DNA from: Cryobacterium roopkundense
Lineage (GTDB): Bacteria > Actinomycetota > Actinomycetes > Actinomycetales > Microbacteriaceae
Reading direction: 5' to 3'
DNA: 64,000 nucleotides
Assembly (NCBI RefSeq): GCF_014200405.1
Contig: NZ_JACHBQ010000001.1
Coordinates: 2,356,001 to 2,420,000 of the forward strand
Shown in pieces: positions 1 through 8,542 of this stretch (position 1 is the first letter of the stretch; each line of letters opens with the position of its first letter). A program made the translations under genes and the position numbers. Below the pieces are notes generated by a model that was not told the DNA's origin, made no database searches, and worked only from the letters and a program-made list of their open reading frames with translations.

Positions 1-684
1 GTCTTTCCACATCTGCTCGATGTCGCGGGGGTTCACGAAACCGTGCGAGTTCGGTGAGGCCTTGATGAACATCATCGGCGGCAGGTCATCGAGGTACCAG
101 TTGGCCGGAATCTCTACCAGGTCGGTCTCCGTGCCGCGGATGAGAGGTTCCATCCAGGTCTGGGCGTCCTTGGCGTAGTCGATCTTCTTCCAGCTGTCGC
201 CGACCCGCACGTAGTAGGGCTCGAAGTCCTTGTGCATGAGCGAGTGGTCGTACTTGATGCCACGCTCCAGCAGGATCTCGTTGGTCACAGAGGAGAACTC
301 CCACCACGGCGCGACGTATCCCGTGGGACGCTTGCCCGAAACGCTCTCGATGAGGTCAATCGAGCGGTCGAGGATGGAGGTTTCCTGTTCCCGCGTCATG
401 GCGATCGGGTTCTCGTGGGAGTACCCGTGCACGCCGATTTCGTGGCCGGCGGCCACGATCATCTTCGTGAGTTCGGGGAAGGTCTCGATCGAGTGTCCCG
501 GTACGAACCAGGTCGCCGGCAGGTCGTACTTGTCGAACAGACGGATGAGCCGGGGTCCCCCGACCTCGCCGCTGAACATGCCTCGGGAGATGTCGCACGG
601 GGAATCCTCACCGCCGTAGGAACCGAGCATGCCGGCAACGGCGTCGACGTCGACTCCGAATGCGATCTGGATGTCTTTCTTCAT
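1..684 (-). CDS. Polysaccharide deacetylase family protein (3' end beyond window)
   Basis: Reading from ATG at 684 the frame stays open to the window edge, giving the first 228 residues; the C-terminus is missing. The protein begins [20 protein letters not shown] and has the family's metal-binding Asp region ([10 protein letters not shown], about 8-17), then GHSIETFPE and HGYSHENP, the His motif of carbohydrate esterase family 4. The arrangement resembles the Helicobacter PgdA-like branch, whose members act on peptidoglycan or on small amide substrates. No signal peptide is visible, so a cytoplasmic amidase-like role is possible. It lies 50 bp after the asparaginase stop, on the same strand, so the two are probably co-transcribed under the LacI operators upstream. 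Family is certain, substrate unknown. Confidence 0.85.
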   Translation of the reverse strand, partial: MKKDIQIAFGVDVDAVAGMLGSYGGEDSPCDISRGMFSGEVGGPRLIRLFDKYDLPATWFVPGHSIETFPELTKMIVAAGHEIGVHGYSHENPIAMTREQETSILDRSIDLIESVSGKRPTGYVAPWWEFSSVTNEILLERGIKYDHSLMHKDFEPYYVRVGDSWKKIDYAKDAQTWMEPLIRGTETDLVEIPANWYLDDLPPMMFIKASPNSHGFVNPRDIEQMWKD

Positions 685-734
685 GAATGTGCCTTTCGCG
701 TGGGGAAAACGAGCTGAAAAGTAAAAGGGGAACC

Positions 735-1766
735 CTACTGGGCGCCGTGGCTGCGCAGGGCACCGTAACGGGCGAAAGCCTGTGCCACGGCGGCGGCGTC
801 TCGTCCGAGGTGAAGCAGCAGACTCAGCAGGATCATGGACTGTGAGGGCCGCAGCAGGCCCGACGGGATCGCTCCCGCCGAAACCAGGTCCCGTCCGCCG
901 CCCGCGCCGTACACGGGAACGACCGGGCCGGCGCTCACACGAGTGCTGATCACGACGACCGTGCCGCTCTTCGTCGCTTCGGCGACTGCTTGGCACAGGG
1001 CGTGGTTGGCGTTGCCGCTGCCCGTCGCCTGCAACACGATGCCACGCGCCCCGGCGGCAACGGATGCCCTGAGCAGGGTGCCGTCTGCCCCCGGGTATGC
1101 CGAGACCACGTCGACCCGATGGGACTCGTCGCTCGCGACGACGGGCAGCGGCAGCGGCGGGAAACGCTCTTCGCGGGAGCTGATGGTGACGCGGCCGGCC
1201 GCGGTGACGAGCCCGACCCGACCGAAATCCGGGTTGGCGAACGCATCGAGGGCGAATGTCTGGGCTTTGCGCACGCCCTGGATGGGGAAGATCTCTCCCG
1301 CAAACGCGATGAGCACTCCGTGGCCGGCCGCTTCGGGCGCCCCGGCGACCGCGATGGCCTTCGCAAGGTTCCCGGGCCCGTCGGGTTCCACGGCATCGGC
1401 GGACTTCTGCGCGCCGGTGAAGACCACCGGGCTCACGCTGTCGTGGATGAGGTCCGCCAGATAGGCCGTCTCCTCCATGGTGTCGGTGCCGTGCGTGACA
1501 ACGATGCCGCGTACCGTCGGATCGGCCAGCGCAGTCGCGATCTGAGCACAGATCGTGGTCATGTCGGCGAAGGTCAGCAGGTAGGACCCCTCGCAGGCCA
1601 CGTCGACGACCCGCACGGGATAGCCGGGATCGGCCTCGAGACTGGCGATGAGTTGGGCACCGGTATCTGCGGCAATGACGGCGCCCTCGTCAGCGGTACG
1701 AGCCCGCGACGAGATGGTGCCGCCGGTTGCCAGCAGCACGACGTGGGTGCCCTCGCGATTTGTCAT
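735..1766 (-). CDS. L-asparaginase
   Basis: A 343-residue asparaginase/glutaminase-fold protein that should hydrolyse L-asparagine (or a related amide) to aspartate and ammonia. It has the first nucleophile motif ATGGTIS (residues 13-19) and the second motif THGTDTMEE (91-99), with a downstream GAQK lysine. The frame is open upstream to 1922, but ATG at 1766 is preferred because GGAGAAGAA sits just before it and homology begins there. No signal peptide is seen, so it is probably cytoplasmic. It is divergent from the LacI gene and followed by the deacetylase gene. A palindrome at 1784-1803, right before the start, suggests LacI repression. Confidence 0.9.
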   Translation of the reverse strand: MTNREGTHVVLLATGGTISSRARTADEGAVIAADTGAQLIASLEADPGYPVRVVDVACEGSYLLTFADMTTICAQIATALADPTVRGIVVTHGTDTMEETAYLADLIHDSVSPVVFTGAQKSADAVEPDGPGNLAKAIAVAGAPEAAGHGVLIAFAGEIFPIQGVRKAQTFALDAFANPDFGRVGLVTAAGRVTISSREERFPPLPLPVVASDESHRVDVVSAYPGADGTLLRASVAAGARGIVLQATGSGNANHALCQAVAEATKSGTVVVISTRVSAGPVVPVYGAGGGRDLVSAGAIPSGLLRPSQSMILLSLLLHLGRDAAAVAQAFARYGALRSHGAQ

Positions 1767-1783
1767 TTCTTCTCCGATGAACT

Positions 1784-1803
1784 GAACCCAAACGATTGGG
1801 TTC
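1784..1803. promoter_or_regulatory. Probable LacI operator O1, before the asparaginase start
   Basis: A palindrome with perfect 8-bp arms GAACCCAA / TTGGGTTC around ACGA. It sits 18 bp upstream of the asparaginase ATG. Its 14-bp core is the exact reverse complement of the core of the second site at 1892-1909. Two matched sites between a LacI gene and its neighbour strongly suggest operators. Confidence 0.7.
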
Positions 1804-1891
1804 TGTGTGAAAGCGTAATAACCCAAGGTTTCGGCCAAGTGCGCGCTTCGTTGCGAATATGTAAATCGTGAGACTGGAACAAAACACTTCT

Positions 1892-1909
1892 TACCCAATC
1901 GTTTGGGTA
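1892..1909. promoter_or_regulatory. Probable LacI operator O2, on the lacI side
   Basis: A palindrome with perfect 7-bp arms TACCCAA / TTGGGTA around TCGT. The core CCCAATCGTTTGGG is the reverse complement of the O1 core. It lies about 95 bp before the regulator start, where it could act on both divergent promoters. The centres of O1 and O2 are about 107 bp apart, a spacing compatible with DNA looping. An extra half-site (AACCCAA) lies near 1820. Confidence 0.7.
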
Positions 1910-2003
1910 GGAAGGTGTTCACACTCTAGAATGAATCCCGAGGGCGCGTCAAGCATTTCTTTGCAGCCCCCTTTCCCGGGTATGCGAATCTGGAGACGGC
2001 AAC

Positions 2004-3041
2004 ATGACAAACCGAAAGCCGCGTCCCGCAGCTGTCACCCTGAAGGACCTGGCCGCCGAGCTCGGCCTGCATCCATCCACGGTTTCCCGGATCCTGCATG
2101 CGGAAGGCGACACCGCACGCGGCGCCGCGGCGCCGGCCACCGCACAGCGCGTGCGCGACCTGGCCCGCGCGGTGGGTTACTCCCCCGATCCACAGGCGAA
2201 GAGCCTTCGGACGCGCCAAACACATCTGCTCGGGGTCATCGTTCCCCGACTCTCAGACCTCGTACTGGCCGTGATGTACGAGGGCATCGAAGAAGCAGCG
2301 GACGCCGCCGGTTACTCCACGTTCGTGATGAACTCTCTCGACAACGCTGAAATGCAGCGCCGCAAAACCGACATCATGCTCTCCCGGCGGGTCGACGGAC
2401 TAATCTTCGGGGACGCCCACCTCGACGGCGACATCCTCACCGAGCTCGCGGAGCAGAACGTGAAATTCGTGCTCATGAACCGAGCGGTCCAGGGCTTTCC
2501 GTCGGCCACCTGCGATGACGCGCTTGGTGGCACGCTGGTCGCGCAACACTTGTGGGACAGAGGCCATCGCGTGGTTTCAGTCATCGCCGGAGAGCCCTAC
2601 GCCAGCACCGCCGTCGATCGCACAAGTGGATTTGTCACGCGATGGAAGGCCCTGGGCGGCGAGATCCCGGAGGCTGCACTCGTGTGGTCCCGCTTTGACA
2701 CGATTGGGGGGCGCATTGCGGCCGAAACCATCCTCAGCGACGTCGCGCACAAGCCCAGTGCCATCTTCGCGGTGAACGACTTCGCGGCCATCGGCGCCAT
2801 GGGGGCCGCCACCGAACACGGTCTTCTCGTCGGTCGAGACCTGGCCATCGTAGGCTTCAACGACACCTCTCTTGCCGCCCAACTTCCCATTAGCCTTTCG
2901 TCAGTGCGGTCTCCCATGACGGAAATAGGCCGCACCGCCGTGCAGATGCTCCTTGCCACGATCAACGGTGGCCCTGTCGAGTCCGTTCGTCTTGCGCCGA
3001 CGCTGGTAGTGCGCGAAAGCAGTGCATTCCAACGAACCTAA
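2004..3041 (+). CDS. LacI family transcriptional regulator
   Basis: A 345-residue LacI-type regulator. The N-terminal helix-turn-helix is VTLKDLAAELGLHPSTVSRIL (about residues 10-30), followed by the hinge and a periplasmic-binding-protein-like effector domain starting HLLGVIVPRL. A GVNDFAA-type motif (AIFAVNDFAAIGA) and IVGFNDTSLAA are typical of the family. It is divergent from the asparaginase-deacetylase pair, and the two palindromes in between are its likely operators. The inducer is not evident: LacI proteins usually sense sugars, while the neighbours suggest an amide or amino sugar. Confidence 0.92.
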   Translation: MTNRKPRPAAVTLKDLAAELGLHPSTVSRILHAEGDTARGAAAPATAQRVRDLARAVGYSPDPQAKSLRTRQTHLLGVIVPRLSDLVLAVMYEGIEEAADAAGYSTFVMNSLDNAEMQRRKTDIMLSRRVDGLIFGDAHLDGDILTELAEQNVKFVLMNRAVQGFPSATCDDALGGTLVAQHLWDRGHRVVSVIAGEPYASTAVDRTSGFVTRWKALGGEIPEAALVWSRFDTIGGRIAAETILSDVAHKPSAIFAVNDFAAIGAMGAATEHGLLVGRDLAIVGFNDTSLAAQLPISLSSVRSPMTEIGRTAVQMLLATINGGPVESVRLAPTLVVRESSAFQRT

Positions 3042-3208
3042 CTGGCCGTGGCGATGATCGTTGAAAGCCGAGAATCAGAAATTCTGGCCGGTGGCCTCCA
3101 ACAGCATCGCGGGGCTCAGGAAGTCCGTTGAGGCGGCAGCGGGGCTCGTCGTGGGCTCCAATATCCCCCAAGAGCTTGGTCGCGATCGCGATCAGTGTGT
3201 TCATCTGA
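3042..3208. other. Intergenic stretch with no recognisable gene
   Basis: Between the lacI stop and the dnaE2 remnant. On the minus strand a frame ending ...SPAMLLEATGQNF followed by a stop looks like a protein C-terminus but is frameshifted higher up, and I cannot name it. It is probably the start of the decayed region that runs to tRNA-Gln. Confidence 0.3.
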
Positions 3209-3802
3209 ACCTCGAATGAGAGCGCCTGGCTGCTCACCCACGACCTCGGCATGTGGCCCAAAGACCTGATCGTCGCCGAAGCCCGCAACCTCGGCGTCCC
3301 CGTCCTCGGCCTCGACGTTCAAACATCCACGTTGGACTACCGCGTCGAGCAGCTCGGTGACGGGAGGATCGTCATCCGCCTCGCCCTGCACGAACTCGGC
3401 GTCACCCCCGCGTCGGAACTGATCAACCTGCCCGGCGGCAGCGATGTGCTCATTGCCGGGGTGCGCCGCGCCACCCATACCCCGCCCATGCGCAGCGGCA
3501 AACGCGTCGTGTTCCTCTCCCTCGATGACGGCAGCGTGCCGGTGTCGAATGTGGTGTTCTTCCACGACGCTCAGGCGGCGATTGGGGCTCCGGTCTTTCA
3601 TACCCACTACGTATTGATCCGCGGGCGAACCAGGCGAATTGGCGCCAGCGGAGTCTCTGCCACCGGCGAAGGGCTGTGGGATCTGCTCGACGTGGCCAAG
3701 ACCGTCCGCGCCCGTCAGGCCAGGGAACGGGAAGAGGCGCAAGTCGTGGTCGAGGCAGAGGCCGCGGACAACGTCATCCAGATGTGGAGGCGGAGGGCGT
3801 GA
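3209..3802 (+). pseudogene. dnaE2: 3' remnant of error-prone DNA polymerase III alpha subunit (dnaE2-like)
   Basis: An open frame of about 198 codons matching only the C-terminal end of DnaE2-type polymerases: an AWLLTHDLGMWPKDLIVAEAR segment, LGVPVLGLDV, then the OB-fold part with TPPMRSGKRVVFLSLDDGS and VLIRGRTRRIGASGVSATGEGLWDL. DnaE2 is about 1,000 residues, and no polymerase catalytic domain is present upstream. A TGA at 3206-3208 closes the frame on the 5' side, and ATG 3251 has no good ribosome binding site. I read it as a gene remnant left by a deletion or element excision, not a working polymerase. No imuA/imuB partner is seen. Confidence 0.7.
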
Positions 3803-3866
3803 GCTTCTCGAGCGGTGGGTGAACGATGCGCACCTCCTGGGCGAATTCAATCGCCGAGGAGGACTC

Positions 3867-4328
3867 ATGACCACGATCCCAGACCCATCTCCGCTGCTGA
3901 CGCAGCCAGCGAGTCGATGCGCACTCTCGCACACGCGACCCGCACTCTTGATGATCCACGCCAGACCTACGATGTGCTCGGCAACCTGATCGCGGCCGTT
4001 CGTTCGCTTGGTCAGGTGCTCGACCAGGTCGCATCCGTTCATCTCGATCACCGCGACTTGGCGTTCACCGATGTGGGCGACAGCGCGGCCGGCGCGGCTC
4101 ACGCAGACCAGGCCACTGCGGCGCTGCGCGGCCCAGCAGCTGAGCTCCATCGAAAATGCTCTGGATGCCGCATCCCGGCACTCAGGACGAATCGCCTGGC
4201 ACCACGAGGTCGCGCCGAGGAAACCGGACCGGACCGGAGCGAGCGAGCGACCTGCGAGCAGGCTTGAGAGTGAACGCCAGGTCCATAGCAACCACCATGA
4301 GGCGGCGCGACGAGGACTCTCGGTCTGA
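3867..4328 (+). pseudogene. Small conserved protein gene with two compensating frameshifts
   Basis: ATG 3867 follows a strong GAGGAGG site and starts MTTIPDPSPLLT. From about 3897 the homology-like sequence moves to another frame (AASESMRTLAHATRTL ... LGNLIAAVRSLGQVLDQVA ... GDSAAGAAHADQATAALR), and near 4130 it moves back to the first frame (AQQLSSIENALDAASRHSGR, AWHHE), ending at the stop at 4326-4328. The first frame has a stop at 3987-3989 in the middle part, so no single frame encodes the whole. The reconstructed product is a helical protein of about 150 residues resembling uncharacterised proteins I associate with actinobacterial mobile elements. Real decay or two sequencing errors would look the same. 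Confidence 0.55.
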
Positions 4329-4374
4329 TCGTGCCTGGCGGTTGGGCCGCCAGTGCGAAGCGGGCAGCAGCGTT

Positions 4375-4755
4375 CTAGTGTTCTGCGGGTGGGTGTTCGG
4401 CCACGCAGAAGAGGTTGCCCTCCACATCGGCAAGAGTGGTCCACTGCACGTGCGGGTATTCGTCCAGGACATCCCATTCGAAGACGGCACCGAGACTGAT
4501 GAGACGCGCGACCTCGGCCTGTCGTGACTCCCAAGGGACAGTTAGGTCCAGGTGGGATGCCTGATGTTCGGGGCGTTTAGCGGTCAAGGGTTGGAAGAAC
4601 ATCGCGAAACCTCCGGGGCCGACAGGTGGCAGATAGACACTGTTCCCACCGGGAGAAGGCATAGCGCCGGTGACAGACGCCCAAAACTTGGCCAGCGTGG
4701 TTGGATTCTGAGCTTCCAGGTTGATCGCACCGAGGCTGATCTGATGAGTGGTCAT
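4375..4755 (-). CDS. VOC (glyoxalase/bleomycin-resistance fold) family protein
   Basis: A 126-residue protein: MTTHQISLGAINLEAQNPTT at the start, then GGNSVYLPPVGPGGFAMFFQP, HLDLTVPWES, and a C-terminus with DVEGNLFCVAEHPP, the usual end of glyoxalase-like VOC domains. The family includes dioxygenases, lyases and drug-binding proteins; the substrate cannot be read here. The frame is open upstream to 5088, but the fold starts at ATG 4755. It sits inside the decayed element scar between the frameshifted small gene and the integrase remnant, so it may be cargo of the former element. Confidence 0.75.
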   Translation of the reverse strand: MTTHQISLGAINLEAQNPTTLAKFWASVTGAMPSPGGNSVYLPPVGPGGFAMFFQPLTAKRPEHQASHLDLTVPWESRQAEVARLISLGAVFEWDVLDEYPHVQWTTLADVEGNLFCVAEHPPAEH

Positions 4756-5060
4756 TTGCGCCACAGTATCAAGCCCCGCTGGCAGCCTCCACCCATGTAT
4801 CTTGGCGGTGCAGCACCACCTGAGACAGGATTTCTTATCCCCTGCCGTCATTTTCGTCCCAGCTTGCGGCGACGCAGCACCGACGTGCCTTTCCCCACAA
4901 ACTGGCACTGACATGGAGGACCGATCTTTGAGCCAAGACCCGCACTCCGCAGCGGCGCCCGCCAGCGTCTGGTTGGCCGACGACCTCGCCCGAGAACGTG
5001 GTCGAGTCGAAATGTTCAACTCGACCCGTCCCGGCGGTCTAGATGGCTGGACCATGGACC
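4756..5060. other. Stretch of about 305 bp without a supported gene
   Basis: Frames here are open but have no recognisable protein. A plus-strand frame from ATG 4912 reads MEDRSLSQDPHSAAAPASVW and continues into the integrase region on the opposite strand. The 3' part of the integrase gene should have occupied this space; instead the sequence after its truncation at 5061 does not match an integrase catalytic domain. Confidence 0.4.
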
Positions 5061-5423
5061 TCAATCGGTCAGCAGCAGGTCCCCGCACTCGGGAACGAGA
5101 ACGTCGTTCACGCTGAATTCGTAGGTCTCGATGGTGGAGATCTCGACCGTTCCCGACCGCCGCTTGTCATCCAGGAACACCGCCGCCGCGTCCGCGATCG
5201 TCGAGTACGCATCCAACGAGACCCCGGTGCTTCCATTCCGGATCAGATCGGCCTGCTCCTGCAGCGCCCGGCGAGCCTCCACCTCGGTGCCGCGTGCTGC
5301 TTTCAGTCGGTGCAGGGCCCCGACCTCGTCGCGCATCCGCGCATTCGCTTCGACGCGCCCGTTCGCCAGGACGACGATGCGAATGATTCCGATTTCGCTG
5401 GCGCGCGTCCGCCGTCTAGGCAT
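5061..5423 (-). pseudogene. int: Truncated tyrosine recombinase/integrase (N-terminal part only)
   Basis: A 120-residue frame with a core-binding (SAM-like) domain segment, IADAAAVFLDDKRRSGTVE followed by ISTIETYEFSVNDVLVPECG, then a TGA at 5061-5063. Phage-type integrases run to about 380-450 residues with a catalytic R-H-R-Y domain, which is absent. ATG 5423 overlaps the native excisionase stop, the normal xis-int arrangement. The gene was part of an integrative element inserted at the neighbouring tRNA-Gln. Confidence 0.7.
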
Positions 5424-5604
5424 GCAGGGCCAGACCCTCGAACCAGGCGAGAACCTCGTTGCGAAGGTACCTCACGTGTCGACCCATTCGCCGATATGGG
5501 GGCCCGGTGCGAGTCTGCCGCCACTCTTAGAGCGTGCGTGGCGAGACCTGCAACAGCTCGGCTACCTGCTCCGCAGTCATGATGTGAGCGTCGTTGTCTG
5601 TCAT
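5416..5604 (-). pseudogene. xis: Excisionase (MerR-like HTH) with an internal stop codon
   Basis: From ATG 5604 the frame reads MTDNDAHIMTAEQVAELLQV SPRTL, a TAA at 5527-5529, then EWRQTRTGPPYRRMGRHVRY and LRNEVLAWFEGLALHA to a TAG at 5416-5418. The whole is a typical excisionase/AlpA-type helix-turn-helix protein of about 62 residues. The stop stands where family members commonly have Gln, so one C-to-T change (CAA to TAA) would explain it. The wing (GPPYRRMGRHVRY) and the tail are intact in frame, so the damage is recent. It precedes and overlaps the integrase remnant. Confidence 0.75.
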
Positions 5605-5762
5605 GACAAAGAGGTGCGACGCGTCATTCCGTCGTCGGCCGCAGCTACCCGTAGTTGGCCGGGCTAACCGTGGCCGCTGTTGCCGCAAGGGCGTTGGGGA
5701 ATCGTTTTTGGCACCCAAAGTGGCACCTTTGGCCAATAAGCCTGTGTCTGTTAACAAGAAAT

Positions 5763-5791
5763 GCCCCTGGTTTCCGCGGAAACTCAGGGGC
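5763..5791 (-). terminator. Hairpin after tRNA-Gln, probable terminator
   Basis: Arms GCCCCTGGTTTCC and GGAAACTCAGGGGC pair with one bulge. On the minus strand the hairpin starts 6 nt after the tRNA-Gln 3' end and is followed by ATTTCTT. It fits a factor-independent terminator of the gltX/tRNA-Gln unit. It also lies at the junction with the decayed element, so part of the junction sequence could derive from the attachment region. Confidence 0.55.
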
Positions 5792-5796
5792 TAAAG

Positions 5797-5868
5797 CTGG
5801 GGTACCTGGACTCGAACCAAGAACAACTGAACCAGAATCAGCCGTGTTGCCAATTACACCATACCCCA
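5797..5868 (-). tRNA. tRNA-Gln (CTG anticodon)
   Basis: The minus strand folds as a tRNA: acceptor TGGGGTA / TACCCCA with discriminator G, anticodon stem CTGA/TCAG, seven-base loop TTCTGGT with CTG at positions 34-36, and a T arm with GGTTCGAGTCC. CCA is not encoded. It lies 111 bp downstream of gltX on the same strand. Its 3' end points at the broken xis-int pair, so it was probably the integration site of that element. Confidence 0.9.
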
Positions 5869-5979
5869 ATGCCTAATCCGAAGATCGGGCCGAGATCAAC
5901 CCTAACCTACGCAGGCCCTTGACAACAAAACGGCGGACAGCTCGGCGTGTTCGATGCCGGGCTGCCCGCCAGTGGGTGG

Positions 5980-7509
5980 CTAGTCTGCGCTCGTGCCCAC
6001 GACCTGTGCCAGTCGATCGAGACGCGCGAGGGTTTCCGCCTGGCCCAGGATTTCCATGGATTCGAACAGCGGCGGCGACACCTTGCGACCGGAGACGGCC
6101 ACTCTGAGCGGGCCAAAGGCCACCCGGGGCTTCAGGGCGAGGCCGTCGAGGAGGGTCCCGTTGAGCACTGTGTGCACGCGATCCGTGGCCCAGTCTGGCT
6201 CGGGAATGGCACGCAGCGCCGTGCTCGACGCGGCGAGGATCTCCGCGGCGGTCTGCGGAAGCGACTTGAGGGCATCCGCTTCGTGCACAAGGTTCTCCCC
6301 AGTGACGAAGAGGAAGCCGAGCATCGCGGGCGCCTCGCCGAGAAGCGCGATGCGCTCCTGGATGAGCGGTGCGGCCTGCGCGAGAACAGCCCGGTCGGCG
6401 TCGCTAGCCGGCTCGCTGAGCACGTCCGCTGCAGCAAGGTAGGGGACGACGCGTTCGGCGAAGTCCGCGGCCTCGAGCAGGCGAATCTGGTCGCCGTTGA
6501 TCGACTCGGCCTTCTTCTGGTCGAAGCGCGCCGGATTCGGGTTGACGTCTTTCACGTCGAATTTGGCGACAAGCTCCTCGATCGAGAACACGTCGCGATC
6601 GTGCGAGATCGACCAGCCGAGCAGGGCCAAGTAGTTCAGCAGGCCCTCGGGGATGAAACCGCGGTCGCGGTGGTGGAACAGGTTCGACTCCGGCTCGCGC
6701 TTGCTCATCTTCTTGTTCTTGTCACCGAGAACGAAGGGCAGGTGACCGAAGCGCGGCACGAAGGTTGTCACGCCAATGTCGATCAGGGCGTGGTACAGCG
6801 CAATCTGGCGGGGTGTCGACGAGAGCAAATCTTCACCGCGCAACACGTGGGTGACGCCCATCAGCGCGTCGTCCACGGGGTTGACGAAGGGATAGAGCGG
6901 ATGCCCGTTGGGCCGCACGACCACGAAGTCGCTGAACGATCCGGCTGGGAACGTGATCTCGCCGCGCACGAGATCATCGAACGACAGTTCGGTGTCGGGC
7001 ACCCGCAGTCGGAGGGCAGGAGAGCGTCCGTCCGCTCGGTAGGCCGCCTTCTGCTCGGCGCTCAGGTCGCGCTCAAAGTTGTCATAGCCCATTTTCGGGT
7101 CGCGGCCGAGCGACACGTTGCGCGCCTCGATCTCTTCGCCGGTGGCGAAGCTCTCGTAGATATGACCGGAGGCCGTGAGCTGCGCAATGACGTCGCGGTA
7201 GATGTCGTAGCGCTCGGACTGGCGGTACGGTCCGTGAGGGCCGCCCACCTCGACGCCCTCATCCCAGTCGAGGCGCAACCAGCGCAGCCCCTCGATGATC
7301 TGGCCGTAGCTTTCCTCGCTGTCGCGGGCGGCGTCGGTGTCTTCAATACGGAAGATCATCTTGCCGCCGGTGTGGCGCGCGTAAGCCCAGTTGAACATGG
7401 CCGTGCGGATGAGTCCCACGTGCGGAGTTCCGGTGGGCGAGGGGCAGAACCGCACTCGAACGTCGGTTCCGGTGGCGGTGGAGAAGGGGTGTGCAGTGAT
7501 CTCAGACAT
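5980..7509 (-). CDS. gltX: Glutamyl-tRNA synthetase
   Basis: A 509-residue class I synthetase that charges tRNA with glutamate. The HIGH motif appears as HVGL (residues 30-33, in [13 protein letters not shown]) and the second signature is KMSKR (267-271). Length is normal. Actinobacteria lack GlnRS and use non-discriminating GluRS plus the GatCAB amidotransferase, so this enzyme should also mischarge the tRNA-Gln encoded just downstream. Its ATG overlaps the end of the upstream LysR gene by 8 bp, so the two may share transcripts. Confidence 0.97.
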   Translation of the reverse strand: MSEITAHPFSTATGTDVRVRFCPSPTGTPHVGLIRTAMFNWAYARHTGGKMIFRIEDTDAARDSEESYGQIIEGLRWLRLDWDEGVEVGGPHGPYRQSERYDIYRDVIAQLTASGHIYESFATGEEIEARNVSLGRDPKMGYDNFERDLSAEQKAAYRADGRSPALRLRVPDTELSFDDLVRGEITFPAGSFSDFVVVRPNGHPLYPFVNPVDDALMGVTHVLRGEDLLSSTPRQIALYHALIDIGVTTFVPRFGHLPFVLGDKNKKMSKREPESNLFHHRDRGFIPEGLLNYLALLGWSISHDRDVFSIEELVAKFDVKDVNPNPARFDQKKAESINGDQIRLLEAADFAERVVPYLAAADVLSEPASDADRAVLAQAAPLIQERIALLGEAPAMLGFLFVTGENLVHEADALKSLPQTAAEILAASSTALRAIPEPDWATDRVHTVLNGTLLDGLALKPRVAFGPLRVAVSGRKVSPPLFESMEILGQAETLARLDRLAQVVGTSAD

Positions 7510-8461
7510 TACTGTCGATTCTAGTTGAGGCCACCACTGCGGCCAGGGACGCGAGGGTGGCAGCGAGGGCGGGGATGCGCTCAGCGCCGGACGCCGTGAC
7601 CGCGTGCACTGTGCGATGGTCGAGGCTTGTCGTGGGTCGGATTGCCACGCCCGGCCGGGAGCCTACCGACTCAATGGCGAGGACGGGCAGAATCGCCACA
7701 CCGATGCCGTTCTCCACCAATCCGAAGACCGCCGCCACATTGTCGGTTTCGCACGCGATGCGAGGTATGAAACCGTTACGGACGCAGAGTTCCAGGAGGT
7801 GCCCACGGCATCGTGGACAGCCGGCGATCCAGTCCTCCTCGGCCAAATCGGCGAGGTCAACGGCCGCCCCGGAGGCGGCGGAGTGGTGCGACGGCAGTAC
7901 GACCCGAATCTCCTCGCGCCGAAGTTCCGTCACGCGCAGCCCGTGGGCGCTCTCGCCGTGCGGGTCCGCAACGTCGCCTGGATAGCTGAAGGTGAGCGCG
8001 AGGTCGACGCTGTTGTCACGCACGAGGGCCACGGCTTCGGGAGGCTCTGCCTCCCGGTACGTGACGGCGATCCCCGGATGCAGAGCTCGCATGCGCGCCA
8101 GAACACTCGGCACAATGGCCGCCGAGGCCGAGGGGAATGCGGCGATCCGCACCCGCCCCGAACGCAGGCCGGCCAGTTCCGCGAGCTCCCCGGCGGCGGC
8201 ATCGAGCGCAGTCTCCACGGCCAGCGAGTGACGCGCCAGCACCATGCCGGCCTCTGTCAACCGCACCCCGCGACCGACGCGCTCAATCACCGGCATTCCC
8301 AGTCGACTCTCGAGGCGGGCGAGCTGTTGGCTGACCGCGGGCTGGCTGAAGCCGAGGGCGACGGCCGCGGCGGTGATCGAGCCGGTCTCGAGCACCGATC
8401 TCACGACTCGCAGTACCTGGGCATCCAGTTGATTGCGGCTGGGGGCAGGTGGCTGGGACAT
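7502..8461 (-). CDS. LysR family transcriptional regulator
   Basis: 319 residues with an N-terminal winged helix ([20 protein letters not shown] then [17 protein letters not shown], about 14-52) and a LysR substrate-binding domain. [13 protein letters not shown] segment carries three cysteines close together. It is divergent from the class V aminotransferase gene, with 81 bp between them containing a palindrome, the classic layout for a LysR protein controlling its neighbour. The 3' end overlaps gltX by 8 bp. Confidence 0.93.
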   Translation of the reverse strand: MSQPPAPSRNQLDAQVLRVVRSVLETGSITAAAVALGFSQPAVSQQLARLESRLGMPVIERVGRGVRLTEAGMVLARHSLAVETALDAAAGELAELAGLRSGRVRIAAFPSASAAIVPSVLARMRALHPGIAVTYREAEPPEAVALVRDNSVDLALTFSYPGDVADPHGESAHGLRVTELRREEIRVVLPSHHSAASGAAVDLADLAEEDWIAGCPRCRGHLLELCVRNGFIPRIACETDNVAAVFGLVENGIGVAILPVLAIESVGSRPGVAIRPTTSLDHRTVHAVTASGAERIPALAATLASLAAVVASTRIDSNV

Positions 8462-8491
8462 GCGCTAAGAATAACCTCTGCTTATGCATTT

Positions 8492-8517
8492 CATTCATTA
8501 TTGGCCATTGATGAATG
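8492..8517. promoter_or_regulatory. Palindrome between lysR and aminotransferase, likely LysR site
   Basis: Inverted repeat CATTCAT - 12 bp - ATGAATG in the 81-bp divergent intergenic region, about half way between the two starts. The spacer contains TTGGCCA. LysR proteins bind such interrupted dyads near divergent promoters. Confidence 0.55.
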
Positions 8518-8542
8518 TATCTGGCTCCGACAGGCTGACTCC

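Noticed and set aside
4912..5116. Plus-strand frame MEDRSLSQDPHSAAAPASVW...
   Set aside because: No family, no ribosome site of note, and it runs across the integrase remnant on the other strand.
5947..7524. 525-codon plus-strand frame opposite gltX
   Set aside because: It is the antisense frame of a clear GluRS with both synthetase motifs. Long open antisense frames are expected in GC-rich DNA.
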